52,941 nt of DNA. Origin: JAAYCI01 sp964370295 (GTDB taxonomy: Bacteria; Bacillota; Clostridia; Oscillospirales; Ruminococcaceae). Both the position numbers and the translations under genes were made by a program. Shown one piece after another: positions 17,640-25,411 of the stretch. The stretch lies in contig CAYJIR010000014.1 of NCBI GenBank assembly GCA_964370295.1, positions 1-52,941 of the forward strand, written 5' to 3'. The notes under the pieces were generated by a model. It did not search any database. It had not been told where the DNA came from and saw nothing but the letters and a program-made list of their open reading frames with translations. Position 1 is the stretch's first letter; each line of letters opens with the position of its first letter.

Positions 17640-17669
17640 TTTAAGCACACCATTTGTTGTGTGCTTAAA
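17640..17669 (-). terminator. hairpin at the end of the ArsR pair
   Basis: A perfect 11-bp stem, TTTAAGCACAC / GTGTGCTTAAA, with an 8-base loop spans the stop codon of the second ArsR gene. No strong U-tract follows on the minus strand, so it is either a weak terminator between the regulator genes and the permease or an mRNA-stabilising hairpin. Confidence 0.5.
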
Positions 17670-17937
17670 TGAATCTATTTACAATATCTGTTGCCAGCAA
17701 AAATTGTTCTTTGTTTATTGTATAGTAAGTCCATTTTCCATCTTTTCTTGGAATCACTAAGTTCGCGTTGGCTAAAACCTTCAAGTGGTGTGCCAACGTT
17801 GAAAGAGGCATTTCAAGCTTTTCGCTTAAATTGCAGTTGCATTCTTCGCTTAAAAGCAGTATTTCAAGAATTTGTATTCTATATGGGTCTGCAAGTCCTT
17901 TAAATATTAGATGCACGTTTTCCTTTTCTATGCTCAC
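17665..17937 (-). CDS. ArsR-family metal-sensing repressor 1
   Basis: A 90-residue winged-helix protein. I prefer the GTG at 17937, which has GGAGGAGG 7 bases upstream and overlaps the stop of the preceding regulator as GTGA; an in-frame ATG exists at 17961. Typical ArsR sequence runs FKGLADPYRIQILEILL, then the helix-turn-helix LSEKLEMPLSTLAHHLKVLANANLV and a wing with RKDGKWTYY. Residues EECNC at the start of the recognition region resemble the ELCVCDL metal site of ArsR/SmtB proteins. Translational coupling to a second ArsR suggests a heterodimer or two repressors with different ligands. Likely targets are the two 26-bp repeats flanking these genes. Confidence 0.85.
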   Translation of the reverse strand: MSIEKENVHLIFKGLADPYRIQILEILLLSEECNCNLSEKLEMPLSTLAHHLKVLANANLVIPRKDGKWTYYTINKEQFLLATDIVNRFI

Positions 17938-18263
17938 TTTGCAGCCTCCTCCACATAACAAAATTCCACTTCATGTTCCTCGCTCACATCACTTTCTAGT
18001 AAAGCAAGCAGTGAAAAAATTTGTTCTCTTGTGCGTTCCGACACAGAATAGTGGGTGTACTTTCCGGAAGTTTCAAATTGCACCAATCCACATTCGCATA
18101 AAATTTTCAAATGATAGGCCGCTTTTGACTGTGCAAGCGAAAGTTCTTCGCTGATTTCACAGGCACACTTCTCCTCTTTAATCAGCAAATCTAGTATTGC
18201 CAAACGGCTTTTATCGCTTAATGCCTTAAATGTTTTAAGACGAGTTCTCAGCAGCGGCTCCAT
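17934..18263 (-). CDS. ArsR-family metal-sensing repressor 2
   Basis: A 109-residue winged-helix repressor, first gene of its operon. The ATG at 18263 has GAGGA 7 bases upstream. The ArsR fold is seen in FKALSDKSRLAILDLL, EISEELSLAQSKAAYHLKILCECGLV and TSGKYTHYSVSE. The pair of Cys in EEKCACE matches the ArsR alpha3 metal site. More Cys lie in ILCECG and near the C-terminus (EFCYVEE), so a site like CmtR, or a second site, is possible. It overlaps the next ArsR gene by 4 bases. A sigma-A promoter and an operator-like repeat lie directly upstream, consistent with autoregulation. Confidence 0.88.
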   Translation of the reverse strand: MEPLLRTRLKTFKALSDKSRLAILDLLIKEEKCACEISEELSLAQSKAAYHLKILCECGLVQFETSGKYTHYSVSERTREQIFSLLALLESDVSEEHEVEFCYVEEAAK

Positions 18264-18289
18264 TTATCAATCCTCTTTCGGAAATTCAT

Positions 18290-18315
18290 TTCGTCAAAAC
18301 TAATTTTATGGTTTT
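18290..18315. promoter_or_regulatory. ArsR operator candidate, copy 2
   Basis: The minus strand reads AAAACCATAAAATTAG, then TTTTGACGAA, nearly identical to the + strand at 17601-17626. It directly follows the -10 box of the ArsR promoter, where a bound repressor would block RNA polymerase. Confidence 0.55.
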
Positions 18316-18344
18316 ATTATGCAACAAAATGTTTGCTTTGTCAA
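18316..18344 (-). promoter_or_regulatory. promoter of the ArsR genes
   Basis: On the minus strand, TTGACA (18344-18339) and CATAAT (18321-18316) are 17 bases apart. The operator-like repeat starts at the -10 box. The leader to the ATG at 18263 is about 45 bases. Confidence 0.7.
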
Positions 18345-18470
18345 TACTATTTTCCCGCTATATAATGCCCACTGAACAAAAAAGCGACTTCTACAAATTC
18401 ATCATTTGCTTTTTCTTGTGGCATTGCCAAACCTTTTTATAAAGCATATAATCTTTGCCGCCTATACATC

Positions 18471-18499
18471 TTGAATACATTGCACATTCAAGGTATAAT
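18471..18499 (+). promoter_or_regulatory. promoter of the symporter gene
   Basis: TTGAAT (18471-18476) and TATAAT (18494-18499) are 17 bases apart, with the ATG at 18580. The stretch 18345-18470 before it shows no gene; it holds another GCTATATAATGCC segment at 18355-18367. Confidence 0.6.
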
Positions 18500-18579
18500 A
18501 ACCCTGTGCTATACTCGTTCAGCCATATAAACTTTCGCGCTGCAAAACCAAATGCTAAAAACAGAAAGGTTCGAACACA

Positions 18580-19833
18580 ATGCAAAAGAAAAAACTGACA
18601 CTTGCAAAGCAAATTGGCCTTGCACTACTCGCCGGCATCGCCATCGGTGCAGCACTTTGGGCCATCATGGGTGCCGAGGCCGCGGGCGCCTTTACAACAC
18701 AATATATAAAGCCGTTTGGTGATATTTTTGTCAACCTATTAAAATTTGTGGTTGTGCCCGTTGTTCTGCTTTCACTCATCGATGGCATGATCTCAATGAA
18801 GGACATCCGCAAGGCGGGCGCGGTGGGTGGCAAGACGCTTTTGTTCTTTGCCGGCACAACCATCATCGCCTGCATTATCGGCCTAAGCATTGCAAACTTG
18901 TTCCTTCCCCTGTTTCCGGTGCTGGCGCACGAAGAAACGCTATACACGGCACCCGAGGCCATCAGCTTGATGGACACCTTGGTGGGCATTTTCCCCTCAA
19001 ACGCATTCGAGCCGCTTGTCTCTGCCAATATGCTGCAAATCATCGTGATTGCGCTGTTTGTTGGTTCAGGCATTATCCTCTCCGGCGAAAAGGGACAATT
19101 GGCCGCAGACACGGTCAAATCCTTTTATGACGTCATCATGCAGGTGATGGGCTTCATCATCCGCTTGGCACCCTTTGGCGTGCTGGCCCTCATCACATGG
19201 GTGGTGTCCACACAGGGGCCGCAAATCCTCACAGACCTTGCAATTGTTCTGCTATGTGCCTACATTGGGTTTTTCCTCCATGCCGTCATCGTATTCTCGG
19301 CCACGGTGAAGGTGTTCGCAAACATGAATCCTCTGCGCTTTTTTAAAGGCATATTGCCTGCATTTATTTTTGCGTTTTCCTCCACTTCCTCCATTGCAAC
19401 CTTGCCGGTATCCAAAAAATGTTGCGACGAACTCGGTGTCAACGGGGAGGTTTCCTCTTTCGTGCTTCCCTTGGGTGCAACCATCAACATGAACGGCACC
19501 GCAATTTATCAATGTGTTGCCGTTGTGTTCCTTGCCAAATGTGCAGGCATCGACCTAGCGCTCACAGAGATGATTCTGGTGATCGTCACAGCCACCCTTG
19601 CCTCTGTGGGTACGGCAGGCGTTGCAGGTGCCGGCATGATTATGCTGGCAATGGTGTTGGATGCTGTTGGGATACCCACAACATATATTGGTATCATCTA
19701 TGGCGTAGACCGCCTGTTTGACATGGGGCGCACCGCCATGAACTCCGTGGGCGACACGGCCTGCGCTGTATGTGTGGGGGCGCTCGAAGATAAGAAAAAT
19801 TTAAAAAACAGTGCCAAAACTGCTGCGCTGTGA
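18580..19833 (+). CDS. dicarboxylate/amino-acid:cation symporter (DAACS family)
   Basis: A 417-residue SLC1/GltPh-type secondary transporter that takes up acidic or small neutral amino acids or C4-dicarboxylates with Na+ or H+. The re-entrant hairpin 1 serine motif is FSSTSSIATLP. The NMDGT-type motif reads NMNGTAIY, with Asn in place of Asp. Hairpin 2 is GTAGVAGAGMIM, and the TM8 substrate motif is DRLFDMGRTAMNSVGD. Length and about eight membrane helices fit the family. AAAGG lies about 10 bases upstream of the ATG. It has its own promoter and seems monocistronic, ending in a T-rich region. The Asn in NMNGT changes a residue next to the cation-binding region, so ion coupling and substrate should be inferred with care. 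SstT-like Ser/Thr transport is an alternative. Confidence 0.88.
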   Translation: MQKKKLTLAKQIGLALLAGIAIGAALWAIMGAEAAGAFTTQYIKPFGDIFVNLLKFVVVPVVLLSLIDGMISMKDIRKAGAVGGKTLLFFAGTTIIACIIGLSIANLFLPLFPVLAHEETLYTAPEAISLMDTLVGIFPSNAFEPLVSANMLQIIVIALFVGSGIILSGEKGQLAADTVKSFYDVIMQVMGFIIRLAPFGVLALITWVVSTQGPQILTDLAIVLLCAYIGFFLHAVIVFSATVKVFANMNPLRFFKGILPAFIFAFSSTSSIATLPVSKKCCDELGVNGEVSSFVLPLGATINMNGTAIYQCVAVVFLAKCAGIDLALTEMILVIVTATLASVGTAGVAGAGMIMLAMVLDAVGIPTTYIGIIYGVDRLFDMGRTAMNSVGDTACAVCVGALEDKKNLKNSAKTAAL

Positions 19834-19890
19834 GAACCTGTTTCCCACACGGCTTTTTGCCCATTTTTTTAGGGCACCCTGTTTTTTTAA

Positions 19891-19962
19891 GCCCATTTGT
19901 GCTATAGTGGCCCTACAGCCAATATCACCACGGCGCTTAGCCCGCAAACGGGCGTGGCATAG
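19891..19962 (+). pseudogene. remnant of an SPQTG-tailed secreted protein C-terminus
   Basis: After an in-frame stop, 23 codons end ANITTALSPQTGVA-stop. The end of the secreted protein at 479-3018 reads TTALSPQTGV, and 28 of 36 bases match over the shared part. Nothing upstream in this frame looks like a protein. It is either a decayed gene end or a mobile 3' cassette. The underlying DNA also folds as GCCCG-CAAA-CGGGC, so hairpin conservation is the alternative. Confidence 0.35.
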
Positions 19963-20081
19963 CGCGTAGGCAAAGCCGCTATGGGGCAAGTTATGCGGAC
20001 ACTGTTGGCAAAATCGACTACACAAAACTTGCATTTATAAAAGCACAAGAAAGGCCGCGTTCCTATCCATGGTTACACTAC

Positions 20082-20129
20082 ACAAAACCACGACGTCTAC
20101 GCCACAAAAGCGTTATGTTGTGGTTTTGT
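20082..20129. repeat. inverted repeat with long loop
   Basis: ACAAAACCAC (20082-20091) pairs with GTGGTTTTGT (20120-20129) around a 28-base loop, and pairing can extend a little past a bulge. No U-tract follows. Role unknown. Confidence 0.4.
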
Positions 20130-20476
20130 TGTGTCACCAAAAAAATTAAGCCAGTTTCTGGCGATTTTCTTGTTTCATCGCAGGCCAACTATCTGGCTTT
20201 GCATTCTCTGGCAGCATCCATCAGCAAACATAATTTTCAAACGATTTGCATCTGCCATGCAGTCTACAAAAAGGGTCTACAAACCACCTTTTCTTTGTCT
20301 GCCCTCGCCTGCCACAGCACCACCTTTCAACGATGGCGACGGTGATGAAACCATTGTGTGTCTTCATCACACAGAACATACCCTGTGATAAAAAGCAAAG
20401 CAATTTTTATGGAAAGCATCTTTTATAAGAATCAAAAAACGAAACTTTTATTCTCATGCCATGGCCATTGTCTTCA

Positions 20477-20505
20477 TTGCACAATCAAGGCATATGGTAT
20501 ATAAT
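20477..20505 (+). promoter_or_regulatory. promoter of the Dlt-like operon
   Basis: TTGCAC (20477-20482) and TATAAT (20500-20505) are 17 bases apart, about 70 bases upstream of the MBOAT start at 20577. The next four genes follow with gaps or overlaps of at most 31 bases, so this promoter probably drives all five genes. Confidence 0.65.
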
Positions 20506-20576
20506 ATTGAAATATCTCACAGCATTAAAAACACTTGATAGCAGAAAATATGCAGCCGGTTAGCAGGATAGAAAAA

Positions 20577-22598
20577 ATGATACAGAGGCTTTTTAGAAAT
20601 GGTTTGCTTGCCATAGTGGTTGTGTTTCTATGTTTTGTATTTGCCCGCCAAACTCCCTTTCACATGCGCGAGCAAGTGCGAAGAATGGAAGACATGTCGC
20701 CACAAGATATTCGGGTATCTGTGCTAGACGACCAAACGGTGCGGCTTGAGAATCAAATCAAGGGAAACAAAATAAGCTACAGTTGGCTCATACGCAACAC
20801 CATCAATGACACCGAAGTGTACAATGATAAAATGTTGGCCAAAGCGGAAAATGATGTGATTGAAATTTCCTATCAGCAGCTTTACGACCTTTCCTTTCAG
20901 GCAATCATTGAGTATGAGGGCACACAATACACCAGCAATACATTTTTTATGCAAAGCAACGGCGAACTTCGGGCGTCTGCCGAAAGCACTGCCACAACCA
21001 TTGCCACCACCGGAAACACCGCCGGAGATATCGCCGGCATAGTCTCTCTTGCTTTTTTGCTTTTTTTGGCCGTCACGGTTTTGTTGTATTATGCGGCCCC
21101 CAAACATTGCCAATGGCTTGTTTTGCTTTTGGCAAGCATTGTGTTTTACATGCTCTCCGGTGTTTCGTATTTAATTTTTCTTGTTTTCTCCTCGCTTGTG
21201 GGGTTTATCGCTGCAAAAAAGATGTCTTTAACCCACGAAAGATACAAAAAAAAGCTTGCCACTATAACAGACGCAAGCTGTATAAAAACACACAAAAAAC
21301 AACTAAAAAAGGAAAACAAACACTGGCTTTTTACGGCGCTTTTCGGCACTCTTTTTGTAATGCTGGTGATAAAATACACAGCCTTTTTTGCCGAAAGCGT
21401 CAACACATGGTTTGCGGTTAACATTCCGCTGGTTTCCTTTGTGATGCCGCTTGGCTTGTCTTTTTACACCTTGATTCTCTTGGCCTATCTCATCGATGTA
21501 TATCGCGGAAAATATGCGGCAGAAAACAATTTTTTTAAGTTTTTTTTATTCGTTTCCTTTTTCCCTCATGTGTCGCAAGGTCCCATTTCCAGATTCCCTG
21601 ATTTAGCCGCGCAGTTCAAGAAAAAGCATACCTTTTCTTTTGATAATTTGTGCCAATCGGCACAGCGTATTCTATGGGGCTTTTTCGTCAAACTGGTGTT
21701 GGCCGATAGAATTGGCCTTTTGGTAAACGGCGTATACAACAACTACGAAAGCCAAAATTGGCAAATGCTGACGCTGGCCACCTTCGCCTATTCCATCCAA
21801 ATCTATGCCGATTTTTACAGTAGCATGGAAATTGCCATAGGCTCTGCACAGTTGTTTGGCATAAAATTAAGCGAAAACTTTATGCGCCCCTATTTTTCCA
21901 CCACCATGCCGGAATTTTGGCGGCGTTGGCACATCACCTTGGGCACATGGTTTCGAGACTATATTTTTTACCCCATCTCGGTAAGCCACAGCTCTATGCG
22001 CTTTAATGTTTGGGCGCGAAAAAAATGGGGGGCACATGTGTCCAGAGTGCTTGCATCGGCACCACCCATTCTGGCTGTGTGGATATTAACCGGGCTGTGG
22101 CACGGTGCCTCTTGGAATTTTGTGGTTTGGGGGCTGTGGCATGGCGGCCTAATTTTGCTTAGCACCGCATTTTCAATGCCTTTCCAACGCACGCTGGAAA
22201 AATGGCATATCCCCACAAAGTTTGCCGGATACAAATTGTTGCAAATGGGAAAAGTGTTTTTCCTGTGCTCTATAGGACGTGTTTTTTTTCGGGCAGAATC
22301 GATGCCAATGGCCATCAACATTTTTAAAAATATAGCCACCCTCTATTCTCCCAACGTCATGATAGATGTGCTGGCACTTCACTTTGATTGGTACGACGGC
22401 ATTATTTTGCTTGTTGGCCTGCTTATGTTTTTAAGCGTGAGCATCATCCAAGAGCGTGTTGGCAGTGTGCGCTTAGAAATTGCAAAGCTGAACATACTGG
22501 GAAGATGGGGCATTTGGATTGTTTTGATACTGGGCACCGTACTGTTTGGCATCTATGGCCCGGGCACCTCGCCGGTGTTTTTGTATGAAAACTTCTAA
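20577..22598 (+). CDS. MBOAT O-acyltransferase (DltB/AlgI-like) with N-terminal extracytoplasmic domain
   Basis: A 673-residue membrane-bound O-acyltransferase that passes an acyl group across the membrane to an extracellular acceptor. I start at the ATG at 20577, which has AGCAGGATAG upstream; TTG 20535 and ATG 20550 are in frame but lack a ribosome site. Residues about 7-25 form a membrane anchor. A polar segment of about 125 residues then precedes the multi-helix MBOAT core from about residue 155. MBOAT signatures are PLGLSFYTLILLAYLIDVYRG, FFPHVSQGPISR, MPEFWRRWHITLGTWFRDYIFYPI and LTGLWHGASWNFVVWGLWHG, the last with the catalytic His. The N-terminal domain is not part of DltB or AlgI as I know them. 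The next gene starts 12 bases downstream. Confidence 0.87.
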   Translation: MIQRLFRNGLLAIVVVFLCFVFARQTPFHMREQVRRMEDMSPQDIRVSVLDDQTVRLENQIKGNKISYSWLIRNTINDTEVYNDKMLAKAENDVIEISYQQLYDLSFQAIIEYEGTQYTSNTFFMQSNGELRASAESTATTIATTGNTAGDIAGIVSLAFLLFLAVTVLLYYAAPKHCQWLVLLLASIVFYMLSGVSYLIFLVFSSLVGFIAAKKMSLTHERYKKKLATITDASCIKTHKKQLKKENKHWLFTALFGTLFVMLVIKYTAFFAESVNTWFAVNIPLVSFVMPLGLSFYTLILLAYLIDVYRGKYAAENNFFKFFLFVSFFPHVSQGPISRFPDLAAQFKKKHTFSFDNLCQSAQRILWGFFVKLVLADRIGLLVNGVYNNYESQNWQMLTLATFAYSIQIYADFYSSMEIAIGSAQLFGIKLSENFMRPYFSTTMPEFWRRWHITLGTWFRDYIFYPISVSHSSMRFNVWARKKWGAHVSRVLASAPPILAVWILTGLWHGASWNFVVWGLWHGGLILLSTAFSMPFQRTLEKWHIPTKFAGYKLLQMGKVFFLCSIGRVFFRAESMPMAINIFKNIATLYSPNVMIDVLALHFDWYDGIILLVGLLMFLSVSIIQERVGSVRLEIAKLNILGRWGIWIVLILGTVLFGIYGPGTSPVFLYENF

Positions 22599-22610
22599 GG
22601 AGGAGGCCCG

Positions 22611-23684
22611 ATGAAAAAAACATTTTATCGAATTTTTAGCACAATTTTGTTTTTTGCCATTGTAGGCAGCTTGTTGATGGCCAGTGGCAGAATTGCCATC
22701 CCCTCCCTCATCACCCAAAAGCAACTGCGTCTATACGAAACCACCACTGAAAACAGCATAGACATCGCGTTTATAGGCAGTAGCACTACTTATCGATACT
22801 ACAACATCATGGACATTTGGCATCGATACGGCCTTACATCTTGCAGCTATTTTGGGGTAGACTTGCCGTTTGAATTTACCATTCCCATGATGGAATACGT
22901 GCAAACCAGGCAGTCACCCCAGTTATATGTCATTGATTTGAGAAGTGTTTTGGACGATGAGTTTCAAATTCGTTATTTCGGAGAATATGAATCCCCCCAG
23001 CATCAAGATTCCTTTGCCGACGCGTTGAATTTGCTCAATACCCCCCTCAACCGGGCGCCGGTTGTTTTAGAAAGCCCATACTTTGAGGGTGCAAAGCATT
23101 TGCAAGTTTTTAAGCTCTTATATAATCACGAGGCCTTCGTCAACGGACTATCCATGTTCAACACCGCACCTTTAGCATTTCAAGGCAACCAAGCGATGCG
23201 GTTTCAATCTTACAACCTAAATCTTCTCTATGAAGACTTTTCGCAAGGGAATGAGAGCGCCTATACCCTCACAGAGGAAACAAAAGAACGCCTTACAGAA
23301 GTTTTTGAATATTGCAAACAGAACAACCTCCATGTTTATTTCACCTTCACACCCTATATGGATGCCGTCAATGCACAAGACGAAAACATCCGGCGTGAAA
23401 TCGGGGCGTATGTGGCAGAAAACGGGTTTCCCCTCACAGATTTTCGCAGTAAATTTGAGGAAATTGGCCTTAGCCCCATCACAGACTTTTACGATACACG
23501 CCATGTGAATGTCTTAGGCGCCGAAAAATACACGCAATTTGCCATGGAATATTTTTTAGAGACTTACGAAATTGTGCCAAACCATGAAGCGGATGTTATA
23601 GAAGAGTGGAACGAACAATACGAGCAGTGGATTTATGTATACGAGCGTGAAATACCAAACTTTAACGAACAGGCCTATTCATAA
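22611..23684 (+). CDS. membrane-anchored SGNH-like acyltransferase partner (DltD-like role)
   Basis: A 357-residue protein with one N-terminal membrane helix (residues about 8-26) and an extracytoplasmic SGNH-like fold. The nucleophile block is FIGSSTTYRYYN (about 54-65). A late DTRHVNVLGAEKYTQF block resembles the Asp-x-x-His block of SGNH hydrolases and DltD/AlgX-type enzymes. GGAGGAGG precedes the ATG. It follows the MBOAT gene by 12 bases. In Dlt systems DltD takes the acyl group after DltB and places it on the polymer; the same role is inferred here from order and fold. Overall sequence identity to DltD is not obvious to me, so the call is a functional analogy. Confidence 0.65.
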   Translation: MKKTFYRIFSTILFFAIVGSLLMASGRIAIPSLITQKQLRLYETTTENSIDIAFIGSSTTYRYYNIMDIWHRYGLTSCSYFGVDLPFEFTIPMMEYVQTRQSPQLYVIDLRSVLDDEFQIRYFGEYESPQHQDSFADALNLLNTPLNRAPVVLESPYFEGAKHLQVFKLLYNHEAFVNGLSMFNTAPLAFQGNQAMRFQSYNLNLLYEDFSQGNESAYTLTEETKERLTEVFEYCKQNNLHVYFTFTPYMDAVNAQDENIRREIGAYVAENGFPLTDFRSKFEEIGLSPITDFYDTRHVNVLGAEKYTQFAMEYFLETYEIVPNHEADVIEEWNEQYEQWIYVYEREIPNFNEQAYS

Positions 23685-23715
23685 GACGGAGACAGGGAGT
23701 GAAAATGAATCGCCC

Positions 23716-25206
23716 ATGATACAAGAAAACAAGACCATTTTGCAATGTATCAAAACCCATGCAGAGAACACGCCCCATAAAATGGCGATAGCCGATGTAA
23801 ACACAAGCCTTAGCTATCGGGAATACTGGAAAAAAATCCAACAGGCAGCCGTATTTTTAAAAGATATCGGCACACAAAAAGGCGAATATGTGCTGATAAA
23901 AGCGTCGCAAAGCGTGGAATTTTTGGCGCTGTGCCATGCGGTGCAGTTGGCCGGTGGCATCTGTGTGCCATTGGAAAAAAGCGTAAACAAAGGAAGAGTG
24001 CAAGAAATACTGCGGGAAACCGGCGGAAAAAAACTGTTTGGCGAAGTAGAGGGCTGTGTTTGCCACAGCATACAAGAGGCTTTTTGCCACAAGGCCACCT
24101 CGGCTGATTTTGCCATGCCAAATGAACAAGAAGAGGCCATGGTTCTGTTTACAACGGGCACCACAGGAAAATCGAAGGGAATTGTTATCAGCTACAGCGC
24201 CGAATTTGCCGTGGCCGAAAATGTACGGTTTGGTGTTGCCATGAAAGCAGACAATGTGGAAATGATTCCGATGCCGATGAACCATTCGTTTAGCCTGCGT
24301 CGCTATTTTTCCAATATGCTCAATGGCAGCAGCGTGGTTCTTATCGACGGGGTATTTTTTGTGAAAATCCTGTTTGAAATGATGGAAAAACACAAAGTGA
24401 CTGCCCTTGCCATGGCACCGGCGGCCATGAATATCATTGTAAAGCTGACAAAAGACAAATTGACGCAATACGCAGGGCAACTGGACTATATTCAGTTTGG
24501 TTCAGCACCTCTGCCCGAGGCCGACAAGGAGCATCTATTGCGTCTTATGCCCCATTTGCGGCTCTATAACATCTATGGATCCACAGAAATGGGCTGTGCG
24601 TGCATTTTAAATTTCAATTCCGAAGACAACCACCCGCATTGTATTGGCTATCCTGCCAAAAACGCGGTGTTCACCATTGTAGATGAAAGAGGCAAGCCAA
24701 TGGAGCACGCAAGCGCCGAAAATCCGGGCTATTTATCCTACACGGGAAGCATGGGCATGAAAAGCTATTTTAACGATGCAGCCCTTACAAAAGAAACCAT
24801 GGTGGCGGGGTACTTGCAATCGAACGATTTGGGCTATAAAGATGCGCAAGGCCGTATATATATGCTGGGCAGGGCCGATGACATCATCGTAAGCGGGGGC
24901 AACAAGATATCGCCTTTAGAGGTGGAAGAAGCGGCAAAAAAATACCCGGGTGTGCTGGATTGCATCTGCAAAGGCAAAGAGGACGCCCTGCTTGGGGCGG
25001 TGCCTGTTCTCTATCTTGTGGCGCATGAAAACCTTGATATTGCAAAACTGGCAAAGCACCTTGCAAATTTGCTGGAAGATTTCAAGCGCCCACGCAGTAT
25101 CCAAAGAATCGAAAAAGTACCAAGGATGTACAACGATAAAATCGACAGAAAAGTGGATGTGGCCGTGCTTAAAAAGGAGAAAAAACATGAGAGAGCAAAT
25201 CATTGA
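23716..25206 (+). CDS. AMP-forming acyl ligase (DltA-like role)
   Basis: A 496-residue adenylate-forming enzyme. Motifs: FTTGTTGKSKG (about 143-153), NIYGSTEMGC, NDLGYKDAQGRIYMLGRADDIIVSGG and the C-terminal catalytic Lys in MYNDKIDRK. It is expected to adenylate a carboxylic acid and load it on the small carrier protein encoded next, whose start overlaps its end by 20 bases. The start at 23716 is unusual. The good SD (AGGGAG) serves a four-codon ATG-AAT-CGC-CCA-TGA frame at 23705 whose stop overlaps this ATG. An in-frame start at 23635, inside the SGNH gene, is less likely. The acid is not predictable by eye; the neighbouring carboxylate transporter hints at an imported acid. Confidence 0.85.
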   Translation: MIQENKTILQCIKTHAENTPHKMAIADVNTSLSYREYWKKIQQAAVFLKDIGTQKGEYVLIKASQSVEFLALCHAVQLAGGICVPLEKSVNKGRVQEILRETGGKKLFGEVEGCVCHSIQEAFCHKATSADFAMPNEQEEAMVLFTTGTTGKSKGIVISYSAEFAVAENVRFGVAMKADNVEMIPMPMNHSFSLRRYFSNMLNGSSVVLIDGVFFVKILFEMMEKHKVTALAMAPAAMNIIVKLTKDKLTQYAGQLDYIQFGSAPLPEADKEHLLRLMPHLRLYNIYGSTEMGCACILNFNSEDNHPHCIGYPAKNAVFTIVDERGKPMEHASAENPGYLSYTGSMGMKSYFNDAALTKETMVAGYLQSNDLGYKDAQGRIYMLGRADDIIVSGGNKISPLEVEEAAKKYPGVLDCICKGKEDALLGAVPVLYLVAHENLDIAKLAKHLANLLEDFKRPRSIQRIEKVPRMYNDKIDRKVDVAVLKKEKKHERANH

Positions 25207-25411
25207 AATTTTACAAAACATCCATCCCGGGGTGAACTATGAAACACAAACGGCTTTGGTGGATGCCCGCGTTTTGGATTCTCTGTCTATCATTGCCCTC
25301 GTAAGCGAGTTGAACTTTGCATTTTCGGTGGAAATCGATGTCATGGATTTGGTGCCCGAAAATTTGAACTCTGTGGACGACATCGAGCGTTTGATCCATC
25401 GCTTACAATAA
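25187..25411 (+). CDS. acyl carrier protein (DltC-like role)
   Basis: A 74-residue carrier protein. The motif VLDSLSIIALVSELNFAF places the Ser that would carry 4'-phosphopantetheine at the start of helix II. The acidic stretch VEIDVMDLVPENLNSVDDIERLI matches helices III-IV. AAAAAGGAG precedes the ATG at 25187. The gene overlaps the ligase by 20 bases and ends directly against the ATG of the transporter. As in DltC, it would receive the acyl group from the ligase and hand it to the MBOAT at the membrane. Length and sequence fit both DltC-like carriers and small stand-alone ACPs. Confidence 0.85.
   Translation: MREQIIEILQNIHPGVNYETQTALVDARVLDSLSIIALVSELNFAFSVEIDVMDLVPENLNSVDDIERLIHRLQ

Larger units (their letters stand above)
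19834..20476. other. about 640-bp intergenic region before the Dlt-like operon
   Basis: No gene is supported. Just after the symporter, 19850-19890 has T-runs with short GCCC/GGGC pairing, possibly a poor terminator. A short remnant frame lies at 19891-19962 and a long-loop hairpin at 20082-20129. Between about 20140 and 20450 I see only short open frames without ribosome sites. The size and remnants suggest decayed sequence. Confidence 0.4.

Noticed and set aside
20131..20428. Small + strand frames in the gap before the MBOAT gene
   Set aside because: They overlap one another in different frames, lack ribosome sites and look unlike proteins.
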